The notes under the pieces were generated by a model, which searched no databases, was not told where the DNA came from, and saw nothing but the letters and a program-made list of their open reading frames with translations. From the NCBI RefSeq assembly GCF_023015965.1, contig NZ_JALKAN010000001.1, forward strand, positions 1,448,160-1,512,159: a stretch of 64,000 nucleotides of DNA, in the 5' to 3' direction. Position numbers and translations under genes: made by a program. The stretch is from Allomuricauda sp. F6463D (GTDB lineage: Bacteria > Bacteroidota > Bacteroidia > Flavobacteriales > Flavobacteriaceae). Below are positions 26,593 through 35,619 of the stretch, piece after piece (the first letter of the stretch is position 1; every line of letters starts with the position of its first letter).

Positions 26593-27473
26593 ATGGTTTC
26601 TTTTTCCAGTTGTTGTTTAAAGTTTTCTAAATTAGCTTTTATTTCATCGTCCAGCTCAGGTTCGTCTATATCTTTATACTTTTTTAACGCTTCCAACATA
26701 ATAGATGCCACAATGACCCTTGCGGCTTTCTTGTTGTCAGCTGGAACCACATACCATGGCGCATGATCCTTGGATGTCTTACTCAAAGCTTCCTCATAAC
26801 ACACTTCGTATTTATCCCAGAGTTTTCTCTCTTTCAGATCATCTGGGGAAAATTTCCAGTTCTTCCTCTTCAATCGTATCCTTCTCAAAAGCCTTTGTCG
26901 CTGTTCCTCTTTGGACAGATGTAGAAAAAACTTGAATATGATTACACCGTTTTCGTTTATATGTTTTTCAAAATCATTTATCTGTCTATAGCGATTTTCC
27001 CAAAACTGGTCATCAATATCATCTAAGGTTTTGATGTTTGGGATATTCTCTCCCAATATATATTCGGGGTGCACCTTGGTGACCAATACATTTTCATAAT
27101 GTGTTCTATTGAATACCGAAAACTTTCCTCTTTCGGGTAGCGCAACATAATGCCTCCATAGGTAATCGTGTTTTTTTTCCTTGGTTGAGGGCACCTTAAA
27201 ACTATGAACCACTACTCCTCTTGCATTAAAATCCTTGAACACCTCCCTGATTAAACTATCTTTTCCGGCAGTATCTATTCCTTGCAAACAAACCAACACC
27301 CCATATTTACCATGGGCGTAGAGTGTGTCTTGGAATTCGCCTAGGTCCTTGCGAACGTCCTTAAGTTTTTTTTTAAGCTCTTTATCTGATGCATTAAAAT
27401 CTTCGTGTGTGCTTAGTTCGGAAAGCTTGACATCATCAATAACCCGATATTCTTCTGTTTTAATTTTTTTCAT
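26589..27473 (-). CDS. ppk2: Polyphosphate kinase 2 family protein
   Basis: 294 residues. P-loop kinase: Walker A QGIDTAGKDS (about 64-73), then the lid region (FKVPSTKEKKHDYLWRHY), Walker B-like FNRTHYENV and the RLLRRIRLKRKNWKFSPDDL basic segment. It transfers phosphate between polyphosphate and nucleotides. Single-domain; whether it prefers NMP or NDP cannot be read safely. Upstream partner of the M28 peptidase gene. Confidence 0.9.
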   Translation of the reverse strand: MKKIKTEEYRVIDDVKLSELSTHEDFNASDKELKKKLKDVRKDLGEFQDTLYAHGKYGVLVCLQGIDTAGKDSLIREVFKDFNARGVVVHSFKVPSTKEKKHDYLWRHYVALPERGKFSVFNRTHYENVLVTKVHPEYILGENIPNIKTLDDIDDQFWENRYRQINDFEKHINENGVIIFKFFLHLSKEEQRQRLLRRIRLKRKNWKFSPDDLKERKLWDKYEVCYEEALSKTSKDHAPWYVVPADNKKAARVIVASIMLEALKKYKDIDEPELDDEIKANLENFKQQLEKETI

Positions 27474-27653
27474 AGGAATGAATATAATCCTTTTTCGCCA
27501 CTACTTCAACCAAGATTTTAATTATGCATTTCGTCGATATTTTAACCAATCATACCCAAAGATGGTTATTTAATCGATCTATTTGCTTTATCCAGTATTG
27601 AAAATGTAACTTTATGTTAATCAGTGACGCAGCGTCCCAAATCAATAAGCGTT

Positions 27654-28364
27654 ATGAAAAGCAGAAAGATTATCCTACTTATAGTCTTTGTCATTGGCTT
27701 GATAGGCCTATGGCTCATGGCTTCATTCAACACACCCGCAAATGCTTGTCAATATGCAAGCTCCAATCTAGAGTATATTAAAAATAAAATACAGAAAGCG
27801 GTACATACCTACGATTTAAACATGGCCAAATACCATGCTTATAAAGCTTTGAACGGTATTGAGAAAACCAGGGACAACTTTAAGGATTGTGGATGTGAGG
27901 GAGCCGTAGAAAGTCTAGAAACTACGCTTTCCCATCTAAAATCAGCAACTAAAGCAACTTCATTGACAAAATCCAAAATTGGATTACATAAGGCACTGGA
28001 GAATACGATAATCGGCCTTAATGTTTTAAAAGAGTTTGAACAAGAAACATTCAGCGAATATGGTAGCAATGTTTTGGTGATGAATACCACCGATGTTCTA
28101 GACTTCCAAGATGGAATGATATTGACACATGGAGCTACAGTAAAAAAACAGGTACATCAATGTTTATTGGGCTTTGAATCCTCATTGGATAAAGTAGTTT
28201 CGGATGTGGACTGTAAAGATGCTCAACGGTTTATCTCCAATATTCATGAAGAATCCCGTTTACTTTTGATGAACCCACAACTATCACAACATAAAAAAGA
28301 ATATCACCAGCGAGTAAAAGTCCTCGCCAAAGAAGCCCTAAATAGGTTAGGTGACTGCAAATAG
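27654..28364 (+). CDS. Exported/anchored hypothetical protein, helical
   Basis: 236 residues from ATG 27654; the frame is open 10 codons earlier, but MKSRKIILLIVFVIGLIGLW starts a proper membrane signal. The rest is alpha-helical with paired cysteines (NACQYAS, DCGCEG, KKQVHQCLLG, DVDCKDAQ, LGDCK), which suggests disulfides outside the membrane. No family recognised. It is convergent with the NtrC-like gene, 1 base apart, and a weak TAACTTTA -7 lies at 27607. Confidence 0.7.
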   Translation: MKSRKIILLIVFVIGLIGLWLMASFNTPANACQYASSNLEYIKNKIQKAVHTYDLNMAKYHAYKALNGIEKTRDNFKDCGCEGAVESLETTLSHLKSATKATSLTKSKIGLHKALENTIIGLNVLKEFEQETFSEYGSNVLVMNTTDVLDFQDGMILTHGATVKKQVHQCLLGFESSLDKVVSDVDCKDAQRFISNIHEESRLLLMNPQLSQHKKEYHQRVKVLAKEALNRLGDCK

Positions 28365-28365
28365 A

Positions 28366-29529
28366 TTATTTACTGGCAAATAATTTTACATCCTCTTCGG
28401 ATACTTCCTTGCCTCCCAATATAATCAAACGTTCCACAACATTACGGAGTTCACGAACATTCCCTGTCCAATCATAACCTTTGAGCAGGTCAATGGCTTT
28501 CTTGGAAAAATCTTTTTGCCCGATTCCTTGTTCGGATGCTATCTTTTTTGAAAAATGTTCTATCAACAAAGGAATATCATCACGTCTATCGTTGAGTGCC
28601 GGAACCTTGATCAAAATTACGGCCAAGCGATGGTAAAGATCTTCACGAAATTTTCCTTCTTCAATTTCCTTTTTAAGATTCTTGTTCGTAGCGGCCAACA
28701 CACGAACATCGACTTTAATATCTTTATCGGAACCTACCCGGCTAACTTTATTCTCTTGTAAAGCTCGCAAAACCTTAGCCTGTGCAGACAAACTCATATC
28801 ACCTATTTCATCTAAAAATATGGTTCCTTTGTTCGCAGCCTCAAATTTACCGGCTCTATCCTTTACCGCAGAAGTAAACGCTCCTTTTACATGTCCGAAT
28901 AATTCACTTTCTATTAATTCGGACGGAATTGCAGCGCAATTCACCTCTACAAAGGGTGCAGAGGAGCGGGGACTTTTTTGATGAATCCAATGGGCAACAA
29001 GTTCCTTTCCCGTACCATTATAGCCTGTTATCAAAACCCTTGCATCGGTAGGGGACACTTTTTCAATCATATCCTTAATAGATCCAATCTCTTTGCTTTC
29101 CCCAATCATTTCATAGTTCTTCGAAATTTTTTTCTTTAGAACTTTGTTCTCCACTGCCAATTCTTTTCTATCCAGGGCGTTACGAACAGTGGTTAGCAGT
29201 CTATTTAAATCTGGTGGTTTGGAAATATAATCGTATGCTCCTAACCTCATTGTGTTAACAGCGGTATCTAGGTCACCATGTCCGGATATCATGATAAAAG
29301 GAATTTCCGGTTTAATTTTCTTGGCTGCCTCCAAAACTTCTACTCCATCCATTTTGGGCATTTTGATATCACAAAGCACTAAATCAAAATCTTCTTTCTT
29401 AATAAGATCTATTCCTGCTTTACCATCCTCGGCCTCTACTACATTATAGTCATCGTTTTCTTCAGCCAGTATTTTAACCAACACCCTTCTAATTGCCGAT
29501 TCATCCTCGACCACCAATATTTTTGACAT
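28366..29529 (-). CDS. NtrC-like response regulator lacking a DNA-binding domain
   Basis: 387 residues. Receiver domain 1-120 with phospho-acceptor Asp54 (LVLCDIKMPKM), then an AAA+ domain with Walker A GYNGTGKE (169-176) and Walker B IFLDEIGD. It ends at LRNVVERLIILGGKEVSEED, directly after the AAA+ lid: the Fis-type HTH is absent. The sigma54 contact loop, usually GAFTGA, here reads GAFTSA (216-221). Flavobacterial relatives have the same length, so this is a family trait. Target unknown; no kinase gene is adjacent. Confidence 0.9.
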   Translation of the reverse strand: MSKILVVEDESAIRRVLVKILAEENDDYNVVEAEDGKAGIDLIKKEDFDLVLCDIKMPKMDGVEVLEAAKKIKPEIPFIMISGHGDLDTAVNTMRLGAYDYISKPPDLNRLLTTVRNALDRKELAVENKVLKKKISKNYEMIGESKEIGSIKDMIEKVSPTDARVLITGYNGTGKELVAHWIHQKSPRSSAPFVEVNCAAIPSELIESELFGHVKGAFTSAVKDRAGKFEAANKGTIFLDEIGDMSLSAQAKVLRALQENKVSRVGSDKDIKVDVRVLAATNKNLKKEIEEGKFREDLYHRLAVILIKVPALNDRRDDIPLLIEHFSKKIASEQGIGQKDFSKKAIDLLKGYDWTGNVRELRNVVERLIILGGKEVSEEDVKLFASK

Positions 29530-29539
29530 ATTCTGTAAT

Positions 29540-30334
29540 TTAAAAAATTCCTATCTTGAAACCTGTTCGAATATAAAAATTTGAATCGTTGTTGAACAAA
29601 TATACTTCACCTCTTTCCCGATTCCTTAACTTCCCTTCTTGAACCAGTGTACTTCCAGCAAGTGCAAAAAAAGAAACAGTTTTGGAAAAATTGTACTGAT
29701 AGCCCAAAGTTCCAACCAAAGAGCTGAAAGATATTCGGGATGCGATCAAACCATTGTTCAATTCAATATTATTCTGAAGGTTCATAAAATAACCATCCAA
29801 GAACAGTGCCAACTCCAAACTATGCTTTTTATTAATATGATATTTTAAATTGGATTTGGGCACACCAATCACAAACGACCAATCTGGACTAAACCTTCTA
29901 TAATAATGGATAAGTGGCAATGGGACCGGTATTCCCGTAGTACTGTTATACGTAAGTCCCAATACCAATCTGAATGGTTTGTCAGCTTTAGATTTTTCCT
30001 TCCAAAAAACTGCTGAGGTATTCATAAAAAAATCGTCCCTTGTGACACCGTCCAATAAATTTGAGGCCAACCTTGGCGTTAAAATTGTAACCAAGTTCCA
30101 ATTATCATTCCATTTTTTTATATACCCTATATTAAAATCTATGACATGGAACCTTATCATTTCTTTTTTATCAAAAGGAAGATTTCCTGAATACCCCATA
30201 TCAAATCGATTATACTCCGTTCCTACTACCAAATAGTCTTTTTTATCATTGAGTTTTATTGGCAAATTAACAAGTGCTTTGTATCGCTGTGTTTTAATGC
30301 CTGATTCATTTTCGGGGATATTAAGGTATTCCAA
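29540..30334 (-). CDS. Outer-membrane beta-barrel protein (DUF6268-like) with unusual start
   Basis: 264 residues from the only listed start (TTG 30334) form alternating strands ending in NFYIRTGFKIGIF, typical of an outer-membrane barrel. Upstream in the same frame, back to the stop of the MscS gene (30443), the DNA encodes KTIWKWLTFIVALCCCNLSA-Q, an evident signal peptide, but there is no ATG, GTG or TTG before it. The true start is either a rare codon (ATA 30436, ATC 30409) or lost by mutation. DUF6268 is my best family guess. Confidence 0.65.
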   Translation of the reverse strand: MEYLNIPENESGIKTQRYKALVNLPIKLNDKKDYLVVGTEYNRFDMGYSGNLPFDKKEMIRFHVIDFNIGYIKKWNDNWNLVTILTPRLASNLLDGVTRDDFFMNTSAVFWKEKSKADKPFRLVLGLTYNSTTGIPVPLPLIHYYRRFSPDWSFVIGVPKSNLKYHINKKHSLELALFLDGYFMNLQNNIELNNGLIASRISFSSLVGTLGYQYNFSKTVSFFALAGSTLVQEGKLRNRERGEVYLFNNDSNFYIRTGFKIGIF

Positions 30335-30442
30335 TCTAAAAATATCCGTGCTCTGTGCGCTTAAATTACAGCAACAAAGTGCGACAATGAAAGTGAGCCA
30401 CTTCCAGATTGTTTTATGGTAAACTGAGGTTTTTATAGCTTC

Positions 30443-31330
30443 TTATTGTTTTGGCTGAATAATATGTATATCGCGCTGTGGGAACGGTATGCTAACGTTG
30501 TTCTCTTTAAACTGGGCGTTGATTTTGTAGCGCATTTCGCTTTTTATTCTAGGATCCCTAAAAGTATCGTCGGTAAAAAAAAATATGGAAAAAATCAATG
30601 CGGAATCTCCAAAGTCCTCAAATAGTACGAATGGTTTAGGGTTTTTGAGTACTTGTTGCTGGTTGTTGGCCACATCTTCCAAGATCTTGGTCACTAGATC
30701 GACATCACTTCCATACGCCACGCCAACACTAACTTTTTCCCGTGTTGTCCTGTGGTTTTGGGTATAATTATAAACTATGTCGCTGATAAACTTATGATTG
30801 GGAAGAATGAGGACTTTATCATCACGGGTTAAGGCTCGTGTTGTTCGCAATTTAATTTCGAATACCTTGCCCACTTTACCATCAACTTCGACCACATCAC
30901 CCACTTGCAACGATTTGTCCACAATTATAAAAATGCCACCTAGTACGTCCTTAAACAACTCCTGCAACGCCAGCCCCAAACCAACGAACAATGCTGCGGA
31001 AGCGGTAATAATCAAAGTTATATCCACTCCTGCGGCACTTAAAGTGACCAACACGGCAATTAGGTATATAACATAGTTTAAAAACCTAAAAACACTGGTG
31101 AATTTTTGTTTATCTTCCTGCTTCATCCTTCTGGTAAAGATGTTGCGTAGCCATCTAAGTATAAATTTCGTAGCTATAATTGTAAATGTTAAAAGCAGCA
31201 GTAAACCTATCGTGAGGTTAATCGACTTTTCACCTTCTCCAATATGGAACCCTAGATTTAATAATTCCTTAATGGATCCCAAAACATCATCTCGGATGAT
31301 TTCTTTTATGTCATCAGTACCTTCTTGCAT
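30443..31330 (-). CDS. Small-conductance mechanosensitive channel family protein
   Basis: 295 residues of MscS type: three hydrophobic helices, then the pore helix with VGLGLALQELFKDVLGGIFI, the beta domain (LQVGDVVEVDGKVGKVFEIK, and LPNHKFISD), and the C-terminal alpha/beta part. It opens on membrane tension to release solutes. The stop TAA lies in the same frame as the downstream barrel protein. It is upstream of that gene and downstream of the ABC permease by 6 bases. Confidence 0.92.
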   Translation of the reverse strand: MQEGTDDIKEIIRDDVLGSIKELLNLGFHIGEGEKSINLTIGLLLLLTFTIIATKFILRWLRNIFTRRMKQEDKQKFTSVFRFLNYVIYLIAVLVTLSAAGVDITLIITASAALFVGLGLALQELFKDVLGGIFIIVDKSLQVGDVVEVDGKVGKVFEIKLRTTRALTRDDKVLILPNHKFISDIVYNYTQNHRTTREKVSVGVAYGSDVDLVTKILEDVANNQQQVLKNPKPFVLFEDFGDSALIFSIFFFTDDTFRDPRIKSEMRYKINAQFKENNVSIPFPQRDIHIIQPKQ

Positions 31331-31336
31331 ATTATT

Positions 31337-32677
31337 CTAATATCGCAACCATTTTATCAATTCTTTGTAGGTAGGTTTTTTACCATACATTAGGATTCCT
31401 GTCCTATAAATTTTGGCCGCCAATGACACAATACCAAAAAAAGTAATGATCAAAAGGAAAATGGAGAGTAAAAATTGCCATAAAGGCACTCCCCCCTCAC
31501 CTATTCCTCCAGGTAACCGCATCAGCATTACAATGGGCGACGTTAACGGAAACAATGAAAAGCCAACCGCAATGGGACCATGTGGGTTACTAAATACAGA
31601 AAAGAACCCTACATAGATAGCCAACATTAAAGGTAAGATAATAGGGAAGATAAATTGCTGTGTATCTGTTTCATTATCTACTGCCGCTCCGATTGCTGCG
31701 TAAATGGAGCTATAAATTAAATACCCAAGAATAAAATAAATAAAGAACGAAAATATAAGCAAGCCCCATGGTATGTCATAAATCTCTTTGGCATACATCA
31801 TCATTTCGTTATCCATAGTCCCTAATTGAGGCATTGTACCCATTGTATTGTGGGGCATAGCAGAATTGCTGGAAAGCGCAGTAAGATCGATTCCAAAAAT
31901 CAAAACTGCAAAAAACATCAATACGGAAGCGGAAACAACCCAGATGGTAAATTGAGTAATTCCTGCTAATGAATTGCCTATGATTTTTCCCAGCATTAAT
32001 TGAAATGGTTTTACAGAGGATATGATGACCTCAATAATTCGACTGGTTTTCTCCTCAATCACACTCCGCATTACAAAGCCGCCATAAATTATAATAAACA
32101 TCATAATAGCATACCCAAATGCTCCTCCAATAAAAGCCTTTATCTCGTTAATGCCCTTCATGCTCTTTTCTCCCGCAAAAGTTGAAAGGTTAATTTCGAA
32201 GGGGTTTTCTATATTCGAGAATTGTTTCGGAGAAACCCCTAGCTTCTGTAAACGGTCTTGTCGTAATTTCTTTTGGAACATTAGCTCGAGCTCCTGGGTC
32301 ACAGAGGTGTTTGGGTTGTCCTTAGCAAAAAGATAAGTAGCTTTGGCCACCTCTTCCACTGTGGTTCCATTAGGAATATAGAGTAATCCGTAATATTCCA
32401 AAGAATTGGTAGAATCCTTTGCTTGCTCCAGAGTCAAATCATCAAAATGCACATAGGAAATATTTTTTGAAGGCTTTAATTCCTCTTGAAAAAAAGCACT
32501 TTCATTCAATACTGAAATCACCCTTGTTCCATTATCATTTATCTTGGCCAAATATGCAATGAGCACAATCATTCCAACGATTAAAAGCGGGCTTAAAATG
32601 GTCATTACAATAAAGGAACGATTGCGCACCTTAGCCAAATATTCCCGTTTGATGATCAACCCAAGTTTATTTGCCAT
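31337..32677 (-). CDS. ABC-2 type transporter permease (NatB-like)
   Basis: 446 residues: an N-terminal helix (FIVMTILSPLLIVGMIVLIA), a large outside domain up to about 170, then a run of hydrophobic helices (FVMRSVIEEKTSRIIEVIIS marks ABC-2). It pairs with the ATPase gene just upstream, with which it overlaps by 11 bases. NatAB-type pairs export sodium or drugs; substrate here is unknown. Confidence 0.88.
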   Translation of the reverse strand: MANKLGLIIKREYLAKVRNRSFIVMTILSPLLIVGMIVLIAYLAKINDNGTRVISVLNESAFFQEELKPSKNISYVHFDDLTLEQAKDSTNSLEYYGLLYIPNGTTVEEVAKATYLFAKDNPNTSVTQELELMFQKKLRQDRLQKLGVSPKQFSNIENPFEINLSTFAGEKSMKGINEIKAFIGGAFGYAIMMFIIIYGGFVMRSVIEEKTSRIIEVIISSVKPFQLMLGKIIGNSLAGITQFTIWVVSASVLMFFAVLIFGIDLTALSSNSAMPHNTMGTMPQLGTMDNEMMMYAKEIYDIPWGLLIFSFFIYFILGYLIYSSIYAAIGAAVDNETDTQQFIFPIILPLMLAIYVGFFSVFSNPHGPIAVGFSLFPLTSPIVMLMRLPGGIGEGGVPLWQFLLSIFLLIITFFGIVSLAAKIYRTGILMYGKKPTYKELIKWLRY

Positions 32678-33605
32678 TGTCCTTGTTATTTACGGTTTGA
32701 ATAAAAATATCATTGGCCGATGGTATGGTTTCCTCGAACCGATTAATGTTCGCCATTTTAGAAAGTTCCGATAATACATTTCCTGTTTGCGATGTTGATA
32801 ACTGTACCTTAAAATTCAGTTGATGTTCCACAACATCAATTTCAGAAGAAAGAACATTGAATTTCTGAGTTATCGACTGCATTAATTCTTTGGCATCTTT
32901 TTCTACTTGGAGCCCAACGTTGAAAACATTGTTTTTATATGCTTTTTTAATATCCGACAATTTACCATCCAATATTTTTTCAGACTTATGGATCAACGCT
33001 ATATATTCGCAAAGCTCTTCCACTGATTCCATACGATGTGTGGAGAATATAATGGATGTACCATTTTCTTTTAACTGAAGTATCTCATCCTTGATTATAT
33101 TCGCATTTATTGGATCAAATCCGCTAAATGGCTCGTCAAAGATCAACAATTTAGGTTCGTGGAGCACGGTGACTATAAACTGGATTTTCTGGGCCATTCC
33201 TTTGGAAAGCTCTTGAATTTTTTTATCCCACCAGTCACCAATATCCAAACGGTCAAACCAGTATTTAAGCCGAATTTTGGCTTCATTTTTGGACAATCCC
33301 TTTAATTGCGCCAAATAGAGTGCCTGCTCTCCTACCTTCATACCTTTATACAGTCCGCGTTCCTCAGGCAAGTAACCTATGGAAGCAATATGTTTCTGAG
33401 CCAGCGGCTCCCCATTGAGCATGATCTCACCAGAATCTTGATGGGTAATTTGATTGATGATTCTTATAAATGTGGTTTTACCCGCCCCATTGGGACCCAA
33501 AAGTCCGTAAATGCTATTCTTCGGAATTTGAAGCGATATGTTGCGCAATGCAGTAGAATTCCCATAAGTTTTGGTCACATTTTTGGCAACGAGGATATGA
33601 TCCAT
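32667..33605 (-). CDS. ABC transporter ATP-binding protein (NatA-like)
   Basis: 312 residues. Walker A GPNGAGKTT, signature LSKGMAQKI, Walker B LLIFDEPFSGFD and H-loop STHRMES. About 80 extra C-terminal residues form a small regulatory part, as in NatA/DUF4162 proteins. First gene of natA-natB-mscS-barrel, all with tiny gaps or overlaps. Confidence 0.92.
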   Translation of the reverse strand: MDHILVAKNVTKTYGNSTALRNISLQIPKNSIYGLLGPNGAGKTTFIRIINQITHQDSGEIMLNGEPLAQKHIASIGYLPEERGLYKGMKVGEQALYLAQLKGLSKNEAKIRLKYWFDRLDIGDWWDKKIQELSKGMAQKIQFIVTVLHEPKLLIFDEPFSGFDPINANIIKDEILQLKENGTSIIFSTHRMESVEELCEYIALIHKSEKILDGKLSDIKKAYKNNVFNVGLQVEKDAKELMQSITQKFNVLSSEIDVVEHQLNFKVQLSTSQTGNVLSELSKMANINRFEETIPSANDIFIQTVNNKDNGK

Positions 33606-33661
33606 CTAAACTATTTTTTCAAAGATATGTATTTGCAGAATACCTGCATTTCCTATAAAAA

Positions 33662-33700
33662 CAAAAACCCACCCTCAAAAACTTTAAGGATGGGAAAAAA
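33662..33700 (-). terminator. grpE-dnaJ terminator
   Basis: On the minus strand CCCATCCT (33694-33687) pairs with AGGGTGGG (33675-33668), allowing one T-G pair, and is followed by a T-run. 92 bases after the dnaJ stop. Confidence 0.6.
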
Positions 33701-33785
33701 ATTGCTATGAAAAAGAAAATTAGATATTGGTCACCCAACATCAGTTTCAAATATACGTTTTTTTTTAAACTGAAGGTTTTAAATC

Positions 33786-34907
33786 TTAAGAGAACATATC
33801 TTTTACCTTCTCAAAAAAAGATTTATCTGATTTTTCTGGTCTTGGGATAAAATTCTCATCTTCTTGCATACGCTCAAAAAACTCCTTCTGTTCCTTATTC
33901 AATTGTTTAGGGGTCCACACGTTAACATGTACTAGTAAATCTCCACTGCCATAACCGTTCAAACTGTTTATACCCTTACCTCGAAGTCTTAAAATCTTAC
34001 CGGACTGTAGACCCTGCTCCAGCTTTATACGGACTTTTCCACCAATGGCATCAATTTCTTTGGAACTACCAAGAACAGCTTCCGACATACTTATGTATAA
34101 ATCGTAATGAAGATTGTCCCCCTCTCTTTTTAGCGTATCATGCTCCAGCGTTTCAATAGCTACTAACAAATCTCCTGCAATACCGTTTCCAGGTGCATCG
34201 TTACCCTTACCGGATACCTTTAGTTGCATGCCATCCTCTACGCCTGGTGGAATTTTTATGGACACTGTTTCTTCATCCACTTTTAACCCTTGGGCATCTG
34301 CACCGGATGGTTTTTTATCTATGGCTTGTCCTGCACCGCCACATGTTGTACAGGTTGTAGCTGTTTGCATTCTACCCAATATGGTGTTGGTGATTTTTGT
34401 AATCTGTCCAGTACCATTACAGGTGGGACAAGTTTTATAGGTAACACCATCCGCTTGTCGCTTACGTCTTACCTTTACTTTTTTCTCCACACCGTTGGCC
34501 ACTTCCTCCAGCGTTAACTTGACCCGGATACGGAGGTTGCTTCCTTTCACCCTTCGTTGTCCGCCGCCAAATCCACCAAATCCACTGAATCCGCCGCCTC
34601 CGCCGAAAGCACCGCCAAAAATATCTCCAAATTGGCTAAAGATATCGTCCATGTTCATACCTCCGCCGCCAAATCCTCCACTTCCATCAAAAGCAGCATG
34701 CCCAAATTGGTCATACTTCGCCTTTTTGTCCGGATTTCCTAAGACCTCATAGGCCTCGGCAGATTTTTTGAACATTTCTTCCGCCTTGGTGTCGCCAGGG
34801 TTTTTATCTGGGTGAAACTCGATGGCCTTTTTCCGATAAGCCTTTTTTATTTCTGCAGCTGAAGCTCCTTTGGAAATTCCTAATATTTCGTAATAATCCT
34901 CCTTCAT
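33786..34907 (-). CDS. dnaJ: Chaperone DnaJ, with half of the zinc region
   Basis: Hsp40 co-chaperone that delivers substrates to DnaK. 373 residues: J domain with HPD (32-34), G/F-rich linker (about 75-118), then the cysteine region and the C-terminal domains. Only two CxxCxGxG units are present (Cys160/163 and Cys186/189); the first and fourth, which form zinc centre I, are missing. The same is known for other flavobacterial DnaJ. Seven-base gap to grpE upstream. Confidence 0.95.
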   Translation of the reverse strand: MKEDYYEILGISKGASAAEIKKAYRKKAIEFHPDKNPGDTKAEEMFKKSAEAYEVLGNPDKKAKYDQFGHAAFDGSGGFGGGGMNMDDIFSQFGDIFGGAFGGGGGFSGFGGFGGGQRRVKGSNLRIRVKLTLEEVANGVEKKVKVRRKRQADGVTYKTCPTCNGTGQITKITNTILGRMQTATTCTTCGGAGQAIDKKPSGADAQGLKVDEETVSIKIPPGVEDGMQLKVSGKGNDAPGNGIAGDLLVAIETLEHDTLKREGDNLHYDLYISMSEAVLGSSKEIDAIGGKVRIKLEQGLQSGKILRLRGKGINSLNGYGSGDLLVHVNVWTPKQLNKEQKEFFERMQEDENFIPRPEKSDKSFFEKVKDMFS

Positions 34908-34913
34908 ATAATT

Positions 34914-35489
34914 TTAGTTTCCAACAACAACTTTTGGGTGTCTAATGATGCGGTCTCCTAGTTTGAAACCTTTTTCAACTACATCAATAATTTTTCCTTT
35001 CATTTTTTTGTCAGGCGCAGGAATCTGAGTAATGGCATCGTGTACTTCAGCATCAAAAACATCACCAGCTGCGACCTCCACTTCCTCCAACCCTTTGTTC
35101 TTTAAGGTTTCCTTGAATTTGTTGCTTATAAGTTCTACTCCCTTGAACATTTCCTTATCCTCGGATTTGGAAAGCTCCTTGAGCGCGCGGTCAAAATCGT
35201 CCATAATGGGAAGCAGTGCCAACATTATTTCTTGACCCGCTGTTTTAAACAAATCCATACGTTCCTTGGAAGTTCTTCGCTTATAGTTTTCAAACTCAGC
35301 AAAAAGCCTTAGAAACTTTTCTTTCTCTTTGGCCAAATCCTCACGCAGTTTATCTTCTTCAGAAAAATTTTCCCCGTGTTCATTACTATTATTGGCCTCT
35401 ATAATTTCATCATTCAGCTCAGTACTAGCTTCGGTTTGCCCTTTTGTAGGTTCGTCCTCCATTTCCTCAACCTTACTTTTATTGCTCAT
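34914..35489 (-). CDS. grpE: Nucleotide exchange factor GrpE
   Basis: 191 residues: acidic disordered N-terminus, long coiled coil (EDKLREDLAKEKEKFLRLFA, EFENYKRRTSKERMDLFK), then the beta-wing (HDAITQIPAPDKKMKGKIID, VVEKGFKLGDRIIRHPKVVV). It releases ADP from DnaK. First gene of grpE-dnaJ behind a good promoter. dnaK is not in this window. Confidence 0.95.
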   Translation of the reverse strand: MSNKSKVEEMEDEPTKGQTEASTELNDEIIEANNSNEHGENFSEEDKLREDLAKEKEKFLRLFAEFENYKRRTSKERMDLFKTAGQEIMLALLPIMDDFDRALKELSKSEDKEMFKGVELISNKFKETLKNKGLEEVEVAAGDVFDAEVHDAITQIPAPDKKMKGKIIDVVEKGFKLGDRIIRHPKVVVGN

Positions 35490-35519
35490 GTTCTAATGTT
35501 TTATTCCGATATGAAGTGG

Positions 35520-35551
35520 CAAAAGTACTGCCAATTGTCCAAAAATGTCAA
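35520..35551 (-). promoter_or_regulatory. grpE-dnaJ promoter
   Basis: On the minus strand TTG (35551-35549, in TTTTG), 21 bases, TACTTTTG (35527-35520). Both match. The spacer contains GACA repeats, of which the meaning is unknown. Confidence 0.65.
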
Positions 35552-35570
35552 AATGTCATTGCAAAACATA

Positions 35571-35593
35571 AAAAAAACCGCCTTAGCGGTTTC
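35571..35593 (-). terminator. Terminator of the TIGR01777 epimerase gene
   Basis: AAACCGC (35575-35581), CTTA loop, GCGGTTT (35586-35592), with eight T after it on the minus strand. Confidence 0.8.
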
Positions 35594-35619
35594 TATGTAT
35601 CAAAAGCGTCATGAATTAA

